Below, piece after piece: positions 22,301 through 31,992 of a stretch of DNA of 33,938 nt. The notes under the pieces were generated by a model. That model made no database searches and had not been told where the DNA came from. It saw only the letters and a list, made by a program, of their open reading frames with translations. Source of the DNA: Reticulitermes lucifugus (lineage: Eukaryota; Arthropoda; Insecta; Blattodea; Rhinotermitidae); contig JAKCWW010000007.1 in NCBI GenBank assembly GCA_026260175.1, positions 61,689 through 95,626 on the forward strand. Direction: 5' to 3'. The position numbers were made by a program, and so were the translations under genes. Numbering within the stretch: the first letter of the stretch is position 1; the number at the start of each line of letters is the position of its first letter.

Positions 22301-23877
22301 CTACTGTGAGCGTTTTGGTATTCCGCGTGACCGTCATACTGAACGTGATGTTAGCCTTAACCACAATTTAGCGTTGATTTACGAACTATGGCTAGCTCAT
22401 GGACTATTGTGGTGTTCTTAGATATTTTTAGGTTAAGAAGATTATTGACTGGGTGGGGGAACAAAATACCTGAGACACAGGTACAAGACCCCAGTATCTG
22501 TGGCGAGTCTGCAACGAAGTTACGAAAATGAGCCTGTTAGCTTATGTTTTTCTGTCTGTATGTCTGTCTGGCAAACTGCCTAGCTGCTGGGACACCTTAC
22601 TGTAGAGATGCCGTCTGTTGGGGACCATAATACACCCAAAATTCTTACAGCTAGCCTCGCTTTAGGGCTTCAACTTACCCTACAGCCGATATATTCTTTT
22701 TCAGTTCAAGTCTTTTCAATTCTCGTTTTTACAGTTATCTTCCGGCGCTCACCTTGGACTTCCTTTCGGTAGATAGAAGCCCAAAATTATTCAGGGTACA
22801 ATCGGGACAGAATGAAACCATAGACAAGTAGACTGACTCACACTTCCACATTAACCTTAGAGTTCACAACAAATGTTTTTCACTCTACTTGCCATATATT
22901 GAAATCATCTTTACAGTTTATTTATGGTTACAACATATCTGCCTGCCAAGTATGGTAGACAAGCAACATTCACATTGTCCTACATGCTTTCATGTACACA
23001 AAATGCCCTCTGTTAGGTTGTAACGGAATCCAATAACGTCCACTATACACACGTAATGGCGGCTAGTCCTGCTTAGTTTTAGAGAAGATAAGCCTCACTG
23101 ACAAAGTTTCTCCAAATCAGAGTTGCTAAACACAAATTGACCAATAAAATCTTGGGTCACTACATTGTTGGCATGAATGTAAGACGAAAGCGACCTTTTC
23201 GACACATTAAGTCCGTAAAGGCGGTTCCAAAAATCAGCTTATTTATTATTCCAAAATAAAAACGAACGAACCCGATGTAAGTTAAGTATATACTGTTTCT
23301 TAGTATATTTCAATGAAAAACAGTCGTTAACGACACTTCTAAAATCAGAAATTGAGACATATTTGCCCTTGTAAATTGTCTTTGACCTCAGGTACTGAAA
23401 CATACGCACAGTAAAATTTACCCTTCTAGGACAATATTGCTTTTCACTCGCAGTAACTAAATAGGAAAACTTTGTAGTGGAATTGTACACTTTGACTCGC
23501 AAAGGCATCTGCGGGTCGTACATCGCTCATACCAGAGCAAGTCGCTCCCTCTCAAGGCTTTATGATATTGAAAGTCACGCTTTGTTGACGTTGGCTGAAA
23601 ATGTTTGGGAAGTCTACAGCGCGACTGCCTGAAGATATGTTTCAAAACTGGAGACTCTAACTACTGGGAGCGAGGGAATATTTTGCAACGAATCAATACA
23701 TATAACAGTGACTGACATCTATGAGTACAATCTGTCATAAAAAACGTTGTACGAGCAAAACCATATAGATTGAATATACGTTCTCTGCGCACATAGAAAA
23801 CAGTCCATGTAGGAGACATCCTGTCTATATGTATGTCCGCAAATTTTATTTCCGAAAATACTGAAATGTTTTCTTTA
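19388..23877. other. No gene seen (4.5 kb)
   Basis: AT-rich sequence without recognisable genes. Minor features: an 8-bp hairpin ACTGTACC/GGTACAGT at 19635-19657; a pyrimidine-rich tract ending in CCCTATAG near 21440-21466, which looks like a splice acceptor but leads into no recognisable exon; a TTCC run near 21898; a (TTA/ATT)n patch near 22050; and TCTG/TGTC units at 22551-22571. The 94-codon minus-strand frame at 23239-23523 has no family motif. Confidence 0.5.
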
Positions 23878-24380
23878 GAATCTGGAATTGGATGTATACG
23901 CTTAAGTGTTATATGGTAGATACAACTCTTAAGTGTATACATCCAATACATACAACAATTTTTATTCTTTTTTAAACGGTAGAGCAACCAGGAATTTACG
24001 TAGAGACTATATCGTTTCTTCACAAACCATTGTTTGTAAATATACTGATATGAAATGCGGGTGAAATTAACGGAGCAGTATGTATGTATTTTTATTTATG
24101 GTGAATATGTAATGATATCCAAGGGAATGTGAATCTGGTATTGAGTGTACACACTAACCGTTATTTGGTAGATGTAGGCCTAATTTTAATTCTTGTTAAA
24201 AGAGTTTACCAACCACGAATTTACATTTCGTATCATTGCCTCAGGCACCATTGTTTTTTAATTACTTAATGAAGCGTAGATAAAGTTAACATAACAGCCT
24301 TTAGGCTATGTATTTTTCCTTATGGGAATATGTAATTAAATGCAACAGAAGATGATCTCTGGTTCTAATCACTGTTCGTA
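23878..24380 (+). repeat. Diverged tandem duplication, about 2.1 units of 220-255 bases
   Basis: GAATCTGG at 23878, GAATCTGG at 24131 and GATCTCTGG at 24354 mark unit starts. Within units the shared words in order are GTTATATGGTAGAT / GTTATTTGGTAGAT, TTTTTATTC / TTTTAATTC, AGAGCAACCAGGAATTTACG / AGTTTACCAACCACGAATTTAC, ACCATTGTTT, GTTAAC-like and TATGTATTTTT...GGTGAATATGTAAT / TATGTATTTTT...GGGAATATGTAAT. The second unit is shorter by about 30 bases, and a third is only started. The 120-codon minus-strand frame at 23661-24023 overlaps unit one and shows no known motif, so I do not call it. Confidence 0.75.
23888..23946. repeat. Hairpin, 23-base arms with 2 mismatches
   Basis: Arms 23888-23910 and 23924-23946 (TTGGATGTATAC ... 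GTATACATCCAA) pair with two mismatches across a 13-base loop. The hairpin lies at the start of tandem unit one. Unit two has only a left-arm-like segment (ATTGAGTGTACACACTAA), so the right arm was gained in unit one or lost in unit two. Confidence 0.85.
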
Positions 24381-25370
24381 TTATAGTACGAATATAGTTT
24401 ACGTTTAAAATAAATTAATATTAAAACTACTGAGGCAAAAAACTAGCAAAGTATGAATTATGGAAAAAAGTGATTAAATATAAATGAATGTGTCAGTTAT
24501 AAAGGATTGTAAAGATGATGTACTGCCCATAATATCACTCAGTTTATGAATTCTGTCTATAACCTCGTATACCAAAAAAGTAACACAACTTCCGGGAACT
24601 GAATGTGTTACTGTCCTCAGGTGAAAGGGCGGAGAGGCATACACTCAGATGTGATTGACAGGAAGGTACATTCTCGTTCACTGGACAGTTTGTCAGTTAG
24701 ATATTACGGTTACGTATTTGCACCTAGTGTTAGCTTTTGTCAGCAGTAGATGATAGGACACACAAAATAAAATTATAAAATTACCCACTAAGACCCAAAT
24801 ATAAGAGACAAAGAAAAGTCAAAATTAACACTACATTCCTCGTATATATCTGGCTGTCTTCCCTCAACGGAACGTGTTCCTACGTAAACACATAGAGATG
24901 TTAACTAATATGTATTGTCCATTGATGGAGAATAGCTGTTTCAAGTCGGACCCAGTTGGGTAAGTGTCTCCCCACATGCTGCCAGGAGGACGAAAATAGT
25001 TTTATTTTAATATGAGTCGATGGAGATGATCTATAATCCTAGTAATCTTACAAAAGGAACGGATTTGAGTGCAGATATTCACGTAGTCACTCTCGAAATT
25101 TCCGAAATACGAACATAAACTCAGTGTTATCGAAACTGGATCTATTTCCATAACGCAAAATTTACCTCATGCGTTTTTTGAATTTTTGAAACAGACCATG
25201 AAAAAAGTCCAAACTGAGTGGCCCTAAATGATAAACATTTTCAGCCTTTTTTAAACCAAAATTAATCTATATTATGTATAAAGATTCAGTTCGTACCTCA
25301 CAGGGAACGCAGTATGGTTCCATTAGAAAGAGCAATCCATGAATGCTTAACATGGATACGACTGCTTTTT
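24381..25370. other. No gene seen
   Basis: AT-rich sequence, nothing recognised. Confidence 0.5.
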
Positions 25371-25418
25371 GTTGTAAGGATCACACGAAACACATAAATA
25401 TACTGCGTGGGCAAAACG
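25371..25418 (+). repeat. Dispersed repeat copy B (GAAACACAT family)
   Basis: GTTGTAAGGATCACACGAAA followed by CACATAAATATACTGCGTGG and GCAAAACG aligns with the minus-strand copy at 1247-1292 and the plus-strand copy at 31731-31783. Seen directly by comparing the three sites. The element's identity is unknown. Confidence 0.55.
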
Positions 25419-26059
25419 TACACAGCGTTTGGTCTTAATCTTAGAAGTACATGTACCAACCACTGGGCTATAAAAGGTCAGTACATGAAATGTGCCTGTG
25501 CATTTACCCGGAAAAAATTGTGTTTTGAAAAATACAAGAAGATTTGGCTAATTTTTCTTAGGAATTTGAATTAGAAATATTTACTTTTTTAGGTATGCCG
25601 CATCTTTCTGTTCGTCATTTGTGTGTGTATATACACAGAAGTGACAAGTGTTATGTTTCGTCAAAATCTGTCACATTTTAAAATGTATACGCACATGTTC
25701 AAATGAACTGGACTAAACAAAATTCATAACATCTCAACAAAATTTAATCCAAGTCTACGAGACCAAATTTGATCGAAACCGGTGAGACCGCATGCTATTC
25801 TTTGTAGTCTGATTAATGGCGAATAAATATGTTGCGCAAAATTGGTGGTTTAAGGTCCAGATATTCTTTGATTCCGTATGGTTTTAACAGGATACAGACA
25901 CACTGATTAATATCAGTTATAATTGACCGATATGAGCACAACTAATTAACTCGGCAGTTTTTAATTTATCTGTCCCGAACCAAATTCATACAGATGTGAG
26001 ATGTCTTTGAAATAGAATGCATATCGGACATTCACAGTCTCCACCTTTTATGATAACAT
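25419..26059. other. No gene seen
   Basis: No coding sequence recognised. A fragment near 25750-25790 (GACC, AAATTTGATCGAAACCGGTG) vaguely recalls the CTGARGA-hairpin-GAAAC unit but lacks its first half. Confidence 0.45.
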
Positions 26060-26175
26060 CACGACGTGAGCGAAAGAAATAAAAAAGTAAGGAAATAGAA
26101 AGAATGGGTCTGAGAACAGCTTCCAAGAGAAAAGCAGAAAGAGGAAGAATATTTACACAGAAATATTAAAGGAAG
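26060..26175 (+). repeat. Purine-rich tract
   Basis: The plus strand is strongly biased to A and G (GAGCGAAAGAAATAAAAAAG and onward). This bias produces the 100-codon minus-strand frame at 26059-26361, rich in F, L and S, which I regard as spurious. No tandem period is clear. Confidence 0.5.
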
Positions 26176-26670
26176 AGCAAGAAGAAATTGCATGTCAGGA
26201 GCAATTAGACACAACATTAAGAATTCGTTGATACATATTGCAGGAGTTAAACAGAAGAACCGTCTCGATACTGGCAGAAATACAAAGAAATGTTTACTGA
26301 AGGCGATGCTACATTGCGGGGCCAATTGGAAATGAGGTAAATTGAAGGAAACACAAAGCAAGAGTTAAAATTTTACTCCATTTTGCAGTATGGACCTTCA
26401 TAGTTTCGTAATATTTTCTGTGTGATTTTGCATAACTCATTATCCTTCACGTTAATAATTTTACAGTCCTATATCATTCTAATGTAAAACATTTGAACTT
26501 GAATTGACTTATATTATTGATTTCTATTATCCAACATTGTACTTGTTTTGAAGCTGACAAATATAGGGTATTTCTATGGTCCTGCGCAGCACCTAACGCC
26601 ACTTTGTTTCTTTACATATGAGTTTCAAAGGTACCATGGGTCATCCGCAGTGTATATTGGGTTGTACAGT

Positions 26671-26712
26671 GTACACTGAGGATGAAGCGAGGAAGATTGG
26701 AAACGCGTTTGT
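26671..26712 (+). repeat. Weak fourth copy of CTGARGA-GAAAC motif
   Basis: CTGAGGA (26676-26682) is followed by TGAAGCGAGGAAGATTG and GAAACGCGTTTG (from 26700). The order matches the 12.4, 14.4 and 28.9 kb copies, but the hairpin between the two boxes is not clearly paired. Either a degenerate member or chance. Confidence 0.3.
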
Positions 26713-27609
26713 AAAAAGCAAAATAGCGCTATGTGCTGGGCAGTGGACCAAAAAAGTGCTCTAGATCGTAATACGAACGGTATGTATGTAACAAAGAGAC
26801 TGACAGAGGTATTAAAGCCAATTAGCATGCAGCATGAACATACACGCTTTCTTCCACAACATGAAAAATGTTCGGTTAGTGCCATTAAGTTGCTGAGTAT
26901 AACAAACACATGTAATTAAGTAGTAAATTCACTTTAATCGTACTGAATTAAATATTAATCATATTAACGTGTTTTAAATTAAATCTCCAGATGCTGAAAT
27001 TTAGAAGACGTTCATCTAACTTAGTTATAAAACAATCCAGTTCTTACCACACAGAAAAAAAATTGTCTGTGCGAAAAGGAAAGAAATGGAGGAAGCCCAA
27101 AATTTGTTATATAACCTTTGATTGATACCAATTCCACTAGGCCCGAACGTGGCCCTAGCCCGAAAATTACTTGTGGTACCAGGTCCAAGAGTGGCCTTCC
27201 GGCCAGGTCCGTACCAACTTCTGCAGTGTATATCGCTCCCTCCATGGAGTGAATGACTCTCTGTCATTAACAGGAGCAGGATGGCTCTAGGGGGATATTG
27301 TGGCGTGGGAGAACTACCAGCGTCATTGAGCCTTGGGTCTGAAGTCTTTTTATGACAATAAGGTTTTTCATTTATGCGAATTTATTATTGCATTGACTTA
27401 TGAAAATGAATAATAACTGCACAGCGGATGCGCGAGGTATTTAGGCTATACAGAAGAGAAGTTGGTGACAGAAGAATCATTTTATCTCTAACATATTTTT
27501 CCACATTATCTGATAAAGAGCACGATTTTCGGGAAAAAGCTAACCCAACATAAATTGTGTTTTGATTTTCTCTACAACTTCTTCTGAAACATTTCTCATT
27601 CTAAGAAGA
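26713..27609. other. No gene seen
   Basis: The segment at 27130-27300 is somewhat GC-richer (CCCGAACGTGGCCCTAGCCCG). Two overlapping minus-strand frames of 74-80 codons cross it without a recognised motif. Probably a fragment of an unknown repeat. Confidence 0.4.
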
Positions 27610-27806
27610 ATTCAGCGAGATACTGTCATAATTGTACTTAAGTCTTTATTAAATTTCCCGATGTTCTGGTCATATTTCAATGAAACTGGAATTTTGTAGA
27701 CAGATCTTCGAAAAATACTCAAACATGAAATTTAATGAAAATCCATCCAGTGGGAGCCGAGCTGTTACATGCGGACGGACGGACAGAAAGACAGAGAGAC
27801 AGACAT
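27610..27806 (+). repeat. Dispersed-repeat end followed by (GGAC/GACA)n tract
   Basis: AT-rich sequence with TTTCAATGAAACTGGAATTT and ATGAAAATCCATCCAGTGGG runs into GCGGACGGACGGACAGAAAG and ACAGAGAGACAGACATTACG (27771-27810). I recall this arrangement, a phrase like 'AAAATCSRTCCAGTGG' followed by GACA repeats, from many insect repeats. The element class is not resolved. The 62-codon plus-strand frame at 27735-27923 is not called. Confidence 0.5.
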
Positions 27807-28850
27807 TACGAAACTATAGTCGCTCTTCGCAATTTTGCGAACGTGCCTAATAAAAGTAACAGTTATTTGAAAATTGTACTGTCACCAATGTCGGATTCGC
27901 GATTAGCTACTCAAACTACATAGAGTCCTTGGGAAGCTGATAGTTCTTCAGCTAGTCTCGAAATTCCCCGCATTTTATGGATCATGAATATTTACTACCG
28001 TTTTCATAAGAGCCCGCCCGTTGTCCTGTTCTGAAATAGAGCAATCCAGTCTACACCCTCCCACCCTATTAATTAAGGTTTCTTGATCTTTCGATACTGG
28101 GTTCCATATAATTTCCATATAATTTACCCTGTTTCACTGCCTTCAATACATAAGCAACAAACCAATATGAAGCATATCTCTTTAGGCGTATGTAATAGTG
28201 TTCTATTTGCCTTCTTTTTTACAGTTTATGTTGTAATATTTCCTCCAAGAATGTATGTTATCTCGATTTCACGTTCAGAAGGCATAAGTGGGACATAGCT
28301 ATCTGATGGCGGAGTATAGCAATGGAAAGATTTACTTCTTTGTTCTTGTTCCATAACAAGTACGTAGGGCTACCTGAGACGTAAATAGTGCCCCTTTTGG
28401 GATTTGGGTACGTGACTTGGTTACTGGTTTCTGTATTGTATAAGTCTGTGCTACAGAAAGATGTGATAAAATGGAATATTGAGGACGCTAAAGGAAAATG
28501 GCAAGAATAACAATAACTTACACTTCTGCATGGAAGCGTAACTGGTTATCGAAACTATGGATATAGTTATTCAGGATCAGGGGTTTTGTTTAAAGCCTTT
28601 CATCCTTGCACTGTGTTACATGAGAGCCGCAGCGGTAACGTAGGCAACAGGGTCCTGGATATTACTGGAACTTAACGATCGAACTATCATGAAGTCATGG
28701 AGTCATTTACTCCTTGGTGGCATTTAATAGCACATTGCTGTGAGAAGGAATGAGTGGTTGTGTAGGAACGGAGAAACATGATTGTAGAGGAATAGCAAGT
28801 TTAAAGGATGTCATTCCGTTGCTATATGTATAACAGAAATCAAAAAAAGG
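27807..28850. other. No gene seen
   Basis: No coding or repeat signature recognised. The 71-codon plus-strand frame at 28083-28298 has a hydrophobic stretch but no context to support it. Confidence 0.5.
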
Positions 28851-29086
28851 TGCGTCCAAACACAACTGCGTTCCATTTATTACACAGAACAACATGTTTC
28901 GGACGGTTTTGGTCATCTTCAGGTTCATAATTCTTATTTTTCAAAACATATTGAGGGATGAATATGAATTTTATTCATTCCTCAATATGTTTTGAAAAAT
29001 AAGAATTGTGAACCTGAAGATGTCATAAATCGGTCGAAACATGTTGTTCTGTGTAATAAATTGAACGTAGTTGTATTTGGACGGAC
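28851..29086. repeat. Fold-back element, about 114-base arms, carrying two CTGAAGA-GAAAC motifs
   Basis: The left arm (28851-28963) and right arm (28973-29086) are reverse complements with scattered mismatches. They share TTATTACACAGAACAACATG, the GAAAC box, CTTCAGGTTCA, and AATTCTTATTTTTCAAAACA on the apparent loop side. Each arm carries the motif: left, minus strand, CTGAAGA at 28916-28922 and GAAA at 28897-28900; right, plus strand, CTGAAGA at 29014-29020 and GAAA at 29036-29039. The loop is about 9 bases and AT-rich. The intervening hairpin is imperfect in both arms (GACC...GTCC and GTCA...GGTC), but combining the arms suggests an ancestral GACC/GGTC stem. The arms are more diverged than those at 12.4 kb, so this insertion is older. 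It is plausibly a head-to-head pair of one repeat unit. Confidence 0.9.
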
Positions 29087-29949
29087 TTTATCTTGAATTC
29101 TGGAATAGCAATTATTGAAGGATTTGTAGAGGTAGTTCGTAAATAATGTGCCAGCTAACGAGAATAAGAAAAATTTTAGGGTAGCCACGAATGAGGACAA
29201 TGCACTGGTGGTTGACTTGTCATTTTTGTTTGGAACTATGATAGAAGATGGATATAATTTTATGAATGAACTAATGGTAGTGGCACTGTTTTAATTATTT
29301 TATTGATATTGACTTCCTAAATGTAAATTGATGTTCAAACAGATATGTCTTATCTAAAAAATCGGTGGGCCATCCTGCCAGGGGAGTATAACAGGTTAGT
29401 GTTCATAAAATATAATCCGGTTGGTATTCCTTAAGTACCACTGCGTAAAGTGCACGCTTGTTTCTTCTTTCTATTTCGTGGGTTTTGCTCTACAAACAAA
29501 GGCTATCCCTAGAAGTAATCACGTGTTTGGATCGGCCATTCATCCCGCGTATTGAAGTGCTTCAGTAGCAGCAGCGAAAATGGGAGAAGGTAGAACCAAG
29601 TTCATTCTCAAGCTTGATTAATTGATTCTTAGATTATAGAGACTGAAGGATATATGGAGCGTTGAAGGAGATAGGCAGATACACTTAAGTGGTGAGGAAA
29701 TGAAGTTTTGGAAATGCGTGATCTATTTCAAAAGACAAGCTCTTCGTTATTTTTCTGGAGTGTCCAAGGAAAACTATACTACCTCTTGGACATATCAGCT
29801 GATAAATCGGCGTATGTTTGAAATTATCTCCTGCAAATTTAATTGTAAAACGTTGTCGCTGTGATAGGCGAAAATCCAAGAGAACAGAGTAAAGCAATTT
29901 AAAGATTTCATAAACATTCAAGAAAAAGCAATGGGTTTATCGCAACATT
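29087..29949. other. No gene seen
   Basis: AT-rich sequence with no recognised gene. The 78-codon minus-strand frame at 29685-29921 has no motif. Confidence 0.5.
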
Positions 29950-30057
29950 CATTCTTATACACCAATAAATGCACACAATTTGTATAAAATCGTAAATCAT
30001 CTATAGGCATATGATGGTTTTATACAGATTTTGTGCATTTATTGGTGTATATGGATG
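29950..30057. repeat. Fold-back element, about 45-base arms
   Basis: The left arm from 29950 (CATTCTTATACACCAATAAA onward, to about 29995) pairs with the right arm 30011-30057. The core ATACACCAATAAATGCACA is identical, with roughly six mismatches over about 44 bases. The spacer is about 15 bases. It lacks the CTGARGA-GAAAC motif, so it is unrelated to the other two fold-backs. MITE-like; no target-site duplication was confirmed. Confidence 0.85.
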
Positions 30058-30524
30058 ATTACAGGCACAGTGCACGGAATAAATAATGTTATCCCTACTT
30101 GTTCAGTTTTCGCACGCATTTGTAGTTATCGTCTTACGCAATCTCGTGTGCCTGTACTTTTCGATTAAGCATTAATATTGTGCCTTCTGCGCGTAACTTT
30201 GTATGTATGTTCAAAATTTCTCGAGTGGAAGATATATCCTTCGTACACTTGATCTGCATACGCATATTGTCGTTTTGCAGCTGCGTTTCGGTTTTGGAAT
30301 TTGGCTACACCATAATACGTGTTCACGTAGAAATGTACGAAAGCTGTCACTTTTCATTAAAATGTTTTTGTCCCATCTGTACTAACCAATTTTCCATTTT
30401 TGCTCTAACTTCGCCGTCAGTAAACTGAATGTCGATGGTGAGGTCAGTTTGGCCTACAGACCCACGTAATTTACATCTGATAACACTATTCCAAATCTTG
30501 TATGCGGTGGAACAAAAATGTTAA
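30058..30524. other. No gene seen
   Basis: Overlapping short frames on both strands at 30165-30428 show no family signature. Confidence 0.5.
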
Positions 30525-30592
30525 GTGACAGAGTGGCTAGTACTGCTTCGTGTTCAGAGATCCTGGGTTCTTATTTCGGTCCGTGGGAACGG
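30525..30592 (+). repeat. tRNA-like SINE head, decayed
   Basis: GAGTGGCTAGTACTG (30531-30545) resembles Pol III box A, and CCTGGGTTCTTATTTCGGTC (30562-30581) resembles box B with its flanks. The spacing is about 25 to 30 bases. Box B has lost the usual CGA. Likely an old tRNA-derived SINE. The body was not identified. Confidence 0.45.
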
Positions 30593-31730
30593 CTATCCTA
30601 ATTGAGGACCTTTGTGACTTTCCAAATTTTCTCCAGAGAGATGTCAAACTGCACCTTATGTAGGGCCATGACTGCTTCTTTTCACATTAGTTCTAATTCA
30701 TTATTTTCTAACAATCTGTCACCGCCGAGGCTAGCAATTGGCAGCATCGTTAAAAACACACACAAAAATATTACTCTTGCTGATTCGTCGATGACATTCA
30801 GTCCGAAATACTGACAGCATTGTTAAATAAACAATAAATAGAACAAAATAAGGGTTGTTTCCTAAAATGGACTACAGTTGCTGACGCAAATAATATACAT
30901 GTCTATACGCCTAGTGAGAGTTGAAATCCAGCCCGTAACCAAGGATACTGACCCATTCTGTGCACTGAAATGTATGAAATGCTAGAAGATGAGCTAAGTG
31001 CAGAATGTGCTTCTTCGAGTAGCAAAATGTTAGGCCTGAGGAGAAGTCGATATGGTCTTTTGAAAGAGATGTAATCTGAATGAAGGAATGGTGCAATCCA
31101 TCTGAAAGATTGATGGAACGGGAAGTACTAACTTGAGTGGATAGCCTATAATCATTTGGCACCTGTATTTTCTAATTTGCTGACTTCATCCCAGTACATA
31201 CATTTCTTCCAGAAATTTCTACCGGACTTCTTTCTTCAACATCTTTGATAATAAATGCAAAATAAGAAGAAATCTTTCCCACATGGTGAAACAAAACGTG
31301 TCATGCGTAATGTGATAACTTTGTTGGGTATCATCACCCTTTGAAGTAGGGCGTTTGCAAGTACTTCTCAAATGCTACTAAGATATCAGATTGAGCATTG
31401 CTTTTGAATGTTCTTAGGCTTCGCCCGCTTGTACTGCTGATAACAGTAACATTCAGATTAAGACGAGTATGCAGTATTCGTGCAATGATACTGGCCGTGA
31501 AAAATCCGAAGCACTCAGAGTAAAACCTGTCCCAGTGGCACTTCGTCCACCACCAATCTTACGTGTACTGGTCAGTGTTCGAACCTGAATCTCCATGGTG
31601 AGAGGCCGGAGTTGAAGGCTGATATTCATCAAAAATCATAATTTCAGTTTCTGCCTTAGAGAGAGAAGACATAGTATGTCTCCATCATAAAGACAAAGAG
31701 GTTAATGTTCATCAGTGAAATTAGCATTGT
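30593..31730. other. No gene seen
   Basis: No recognised coding sequence. GGTTCGAACACTG on the minus strand near 31575-31590 is box B-like but has no box A upstream. Confidence 0.5.
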
Positions 31731-31783
31731 GTATTGTGAGAATCATACGAAACACATAATTTACATGCATTGTTTGGCAAAAT
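31731..31783 (+). repeat. Dispersed repeat copy C (GAAACACAT family)
   Basis: GTATTGTGAGAATCATACGA then AACACATAATTTACATGCAT and TGTTTGGCAAAATG aligns with the copies at 1247-1292 (minus) and 25371-25418 (plus). The word GAGAATC is shared with the first copy, and GGCAAAA with the second. Confidence 0.55.
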
Positions 31784-31962
31784 GTGGAGTTTCGTAAATT
31801 TAAAGCCGGTCTATATGGTTGCCAGTGAGCAAATGTTTGGATTTAGCCCGTTAGCAGTCAATAGATGTTCCAAATTTCTGTTGGCAGGATCAGCTTTATT
31901 ACTTAGTGGGCCAAATGTCCTCTTTAATTTAACGTAAAGAAAGATCAGGTAGGAGCATCATG
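31784..31962. other. No gene seen
   Basis: Nothing recognised. Confidence 0.4.
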
Positions 31963-31992
31963 GGTTGTGTTAGGTTGTGTTGGATTGTGTTA
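31963..31992 (+). repeat. Tandem decamer, three copies (GGTTGTGTTA)
   Basis: Three adjacent 10-base units, GGTTGTGTTA, GGTTGTGTTG and GATTGTGTTA. The junctions spell GTTAGGTT, similar to the insect telomere unit TTAGG, but no TTAGG array is present. Confidence 0.85.

Noticed and set aside
23661..24023. 120-codon minus-strand open frame
   Set aside because: It overlaps the tandem duplication and hairpin, shows no family motif, and is not preserved in the second unit.
25740..25790. Possible further hammerhead-like unit around GATCGAAACCGG
   Set aside because: It has the GAAAC half but no CTGARGA box at the right place upstream.
26059..26361. 100-codon minus-strand frame rich in F, L, S and C, resembling a membrane protein
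   Set aside because: It is the complement of a purine-rich tract, so the hydrophobic composition is a by-product of base bias.
31560..31600. GGTTCGAACACTG on the minus strand as a Pol III box B
   Set aside because: No box A-like sequence upstream, so it is an isolated match to a short consensus.
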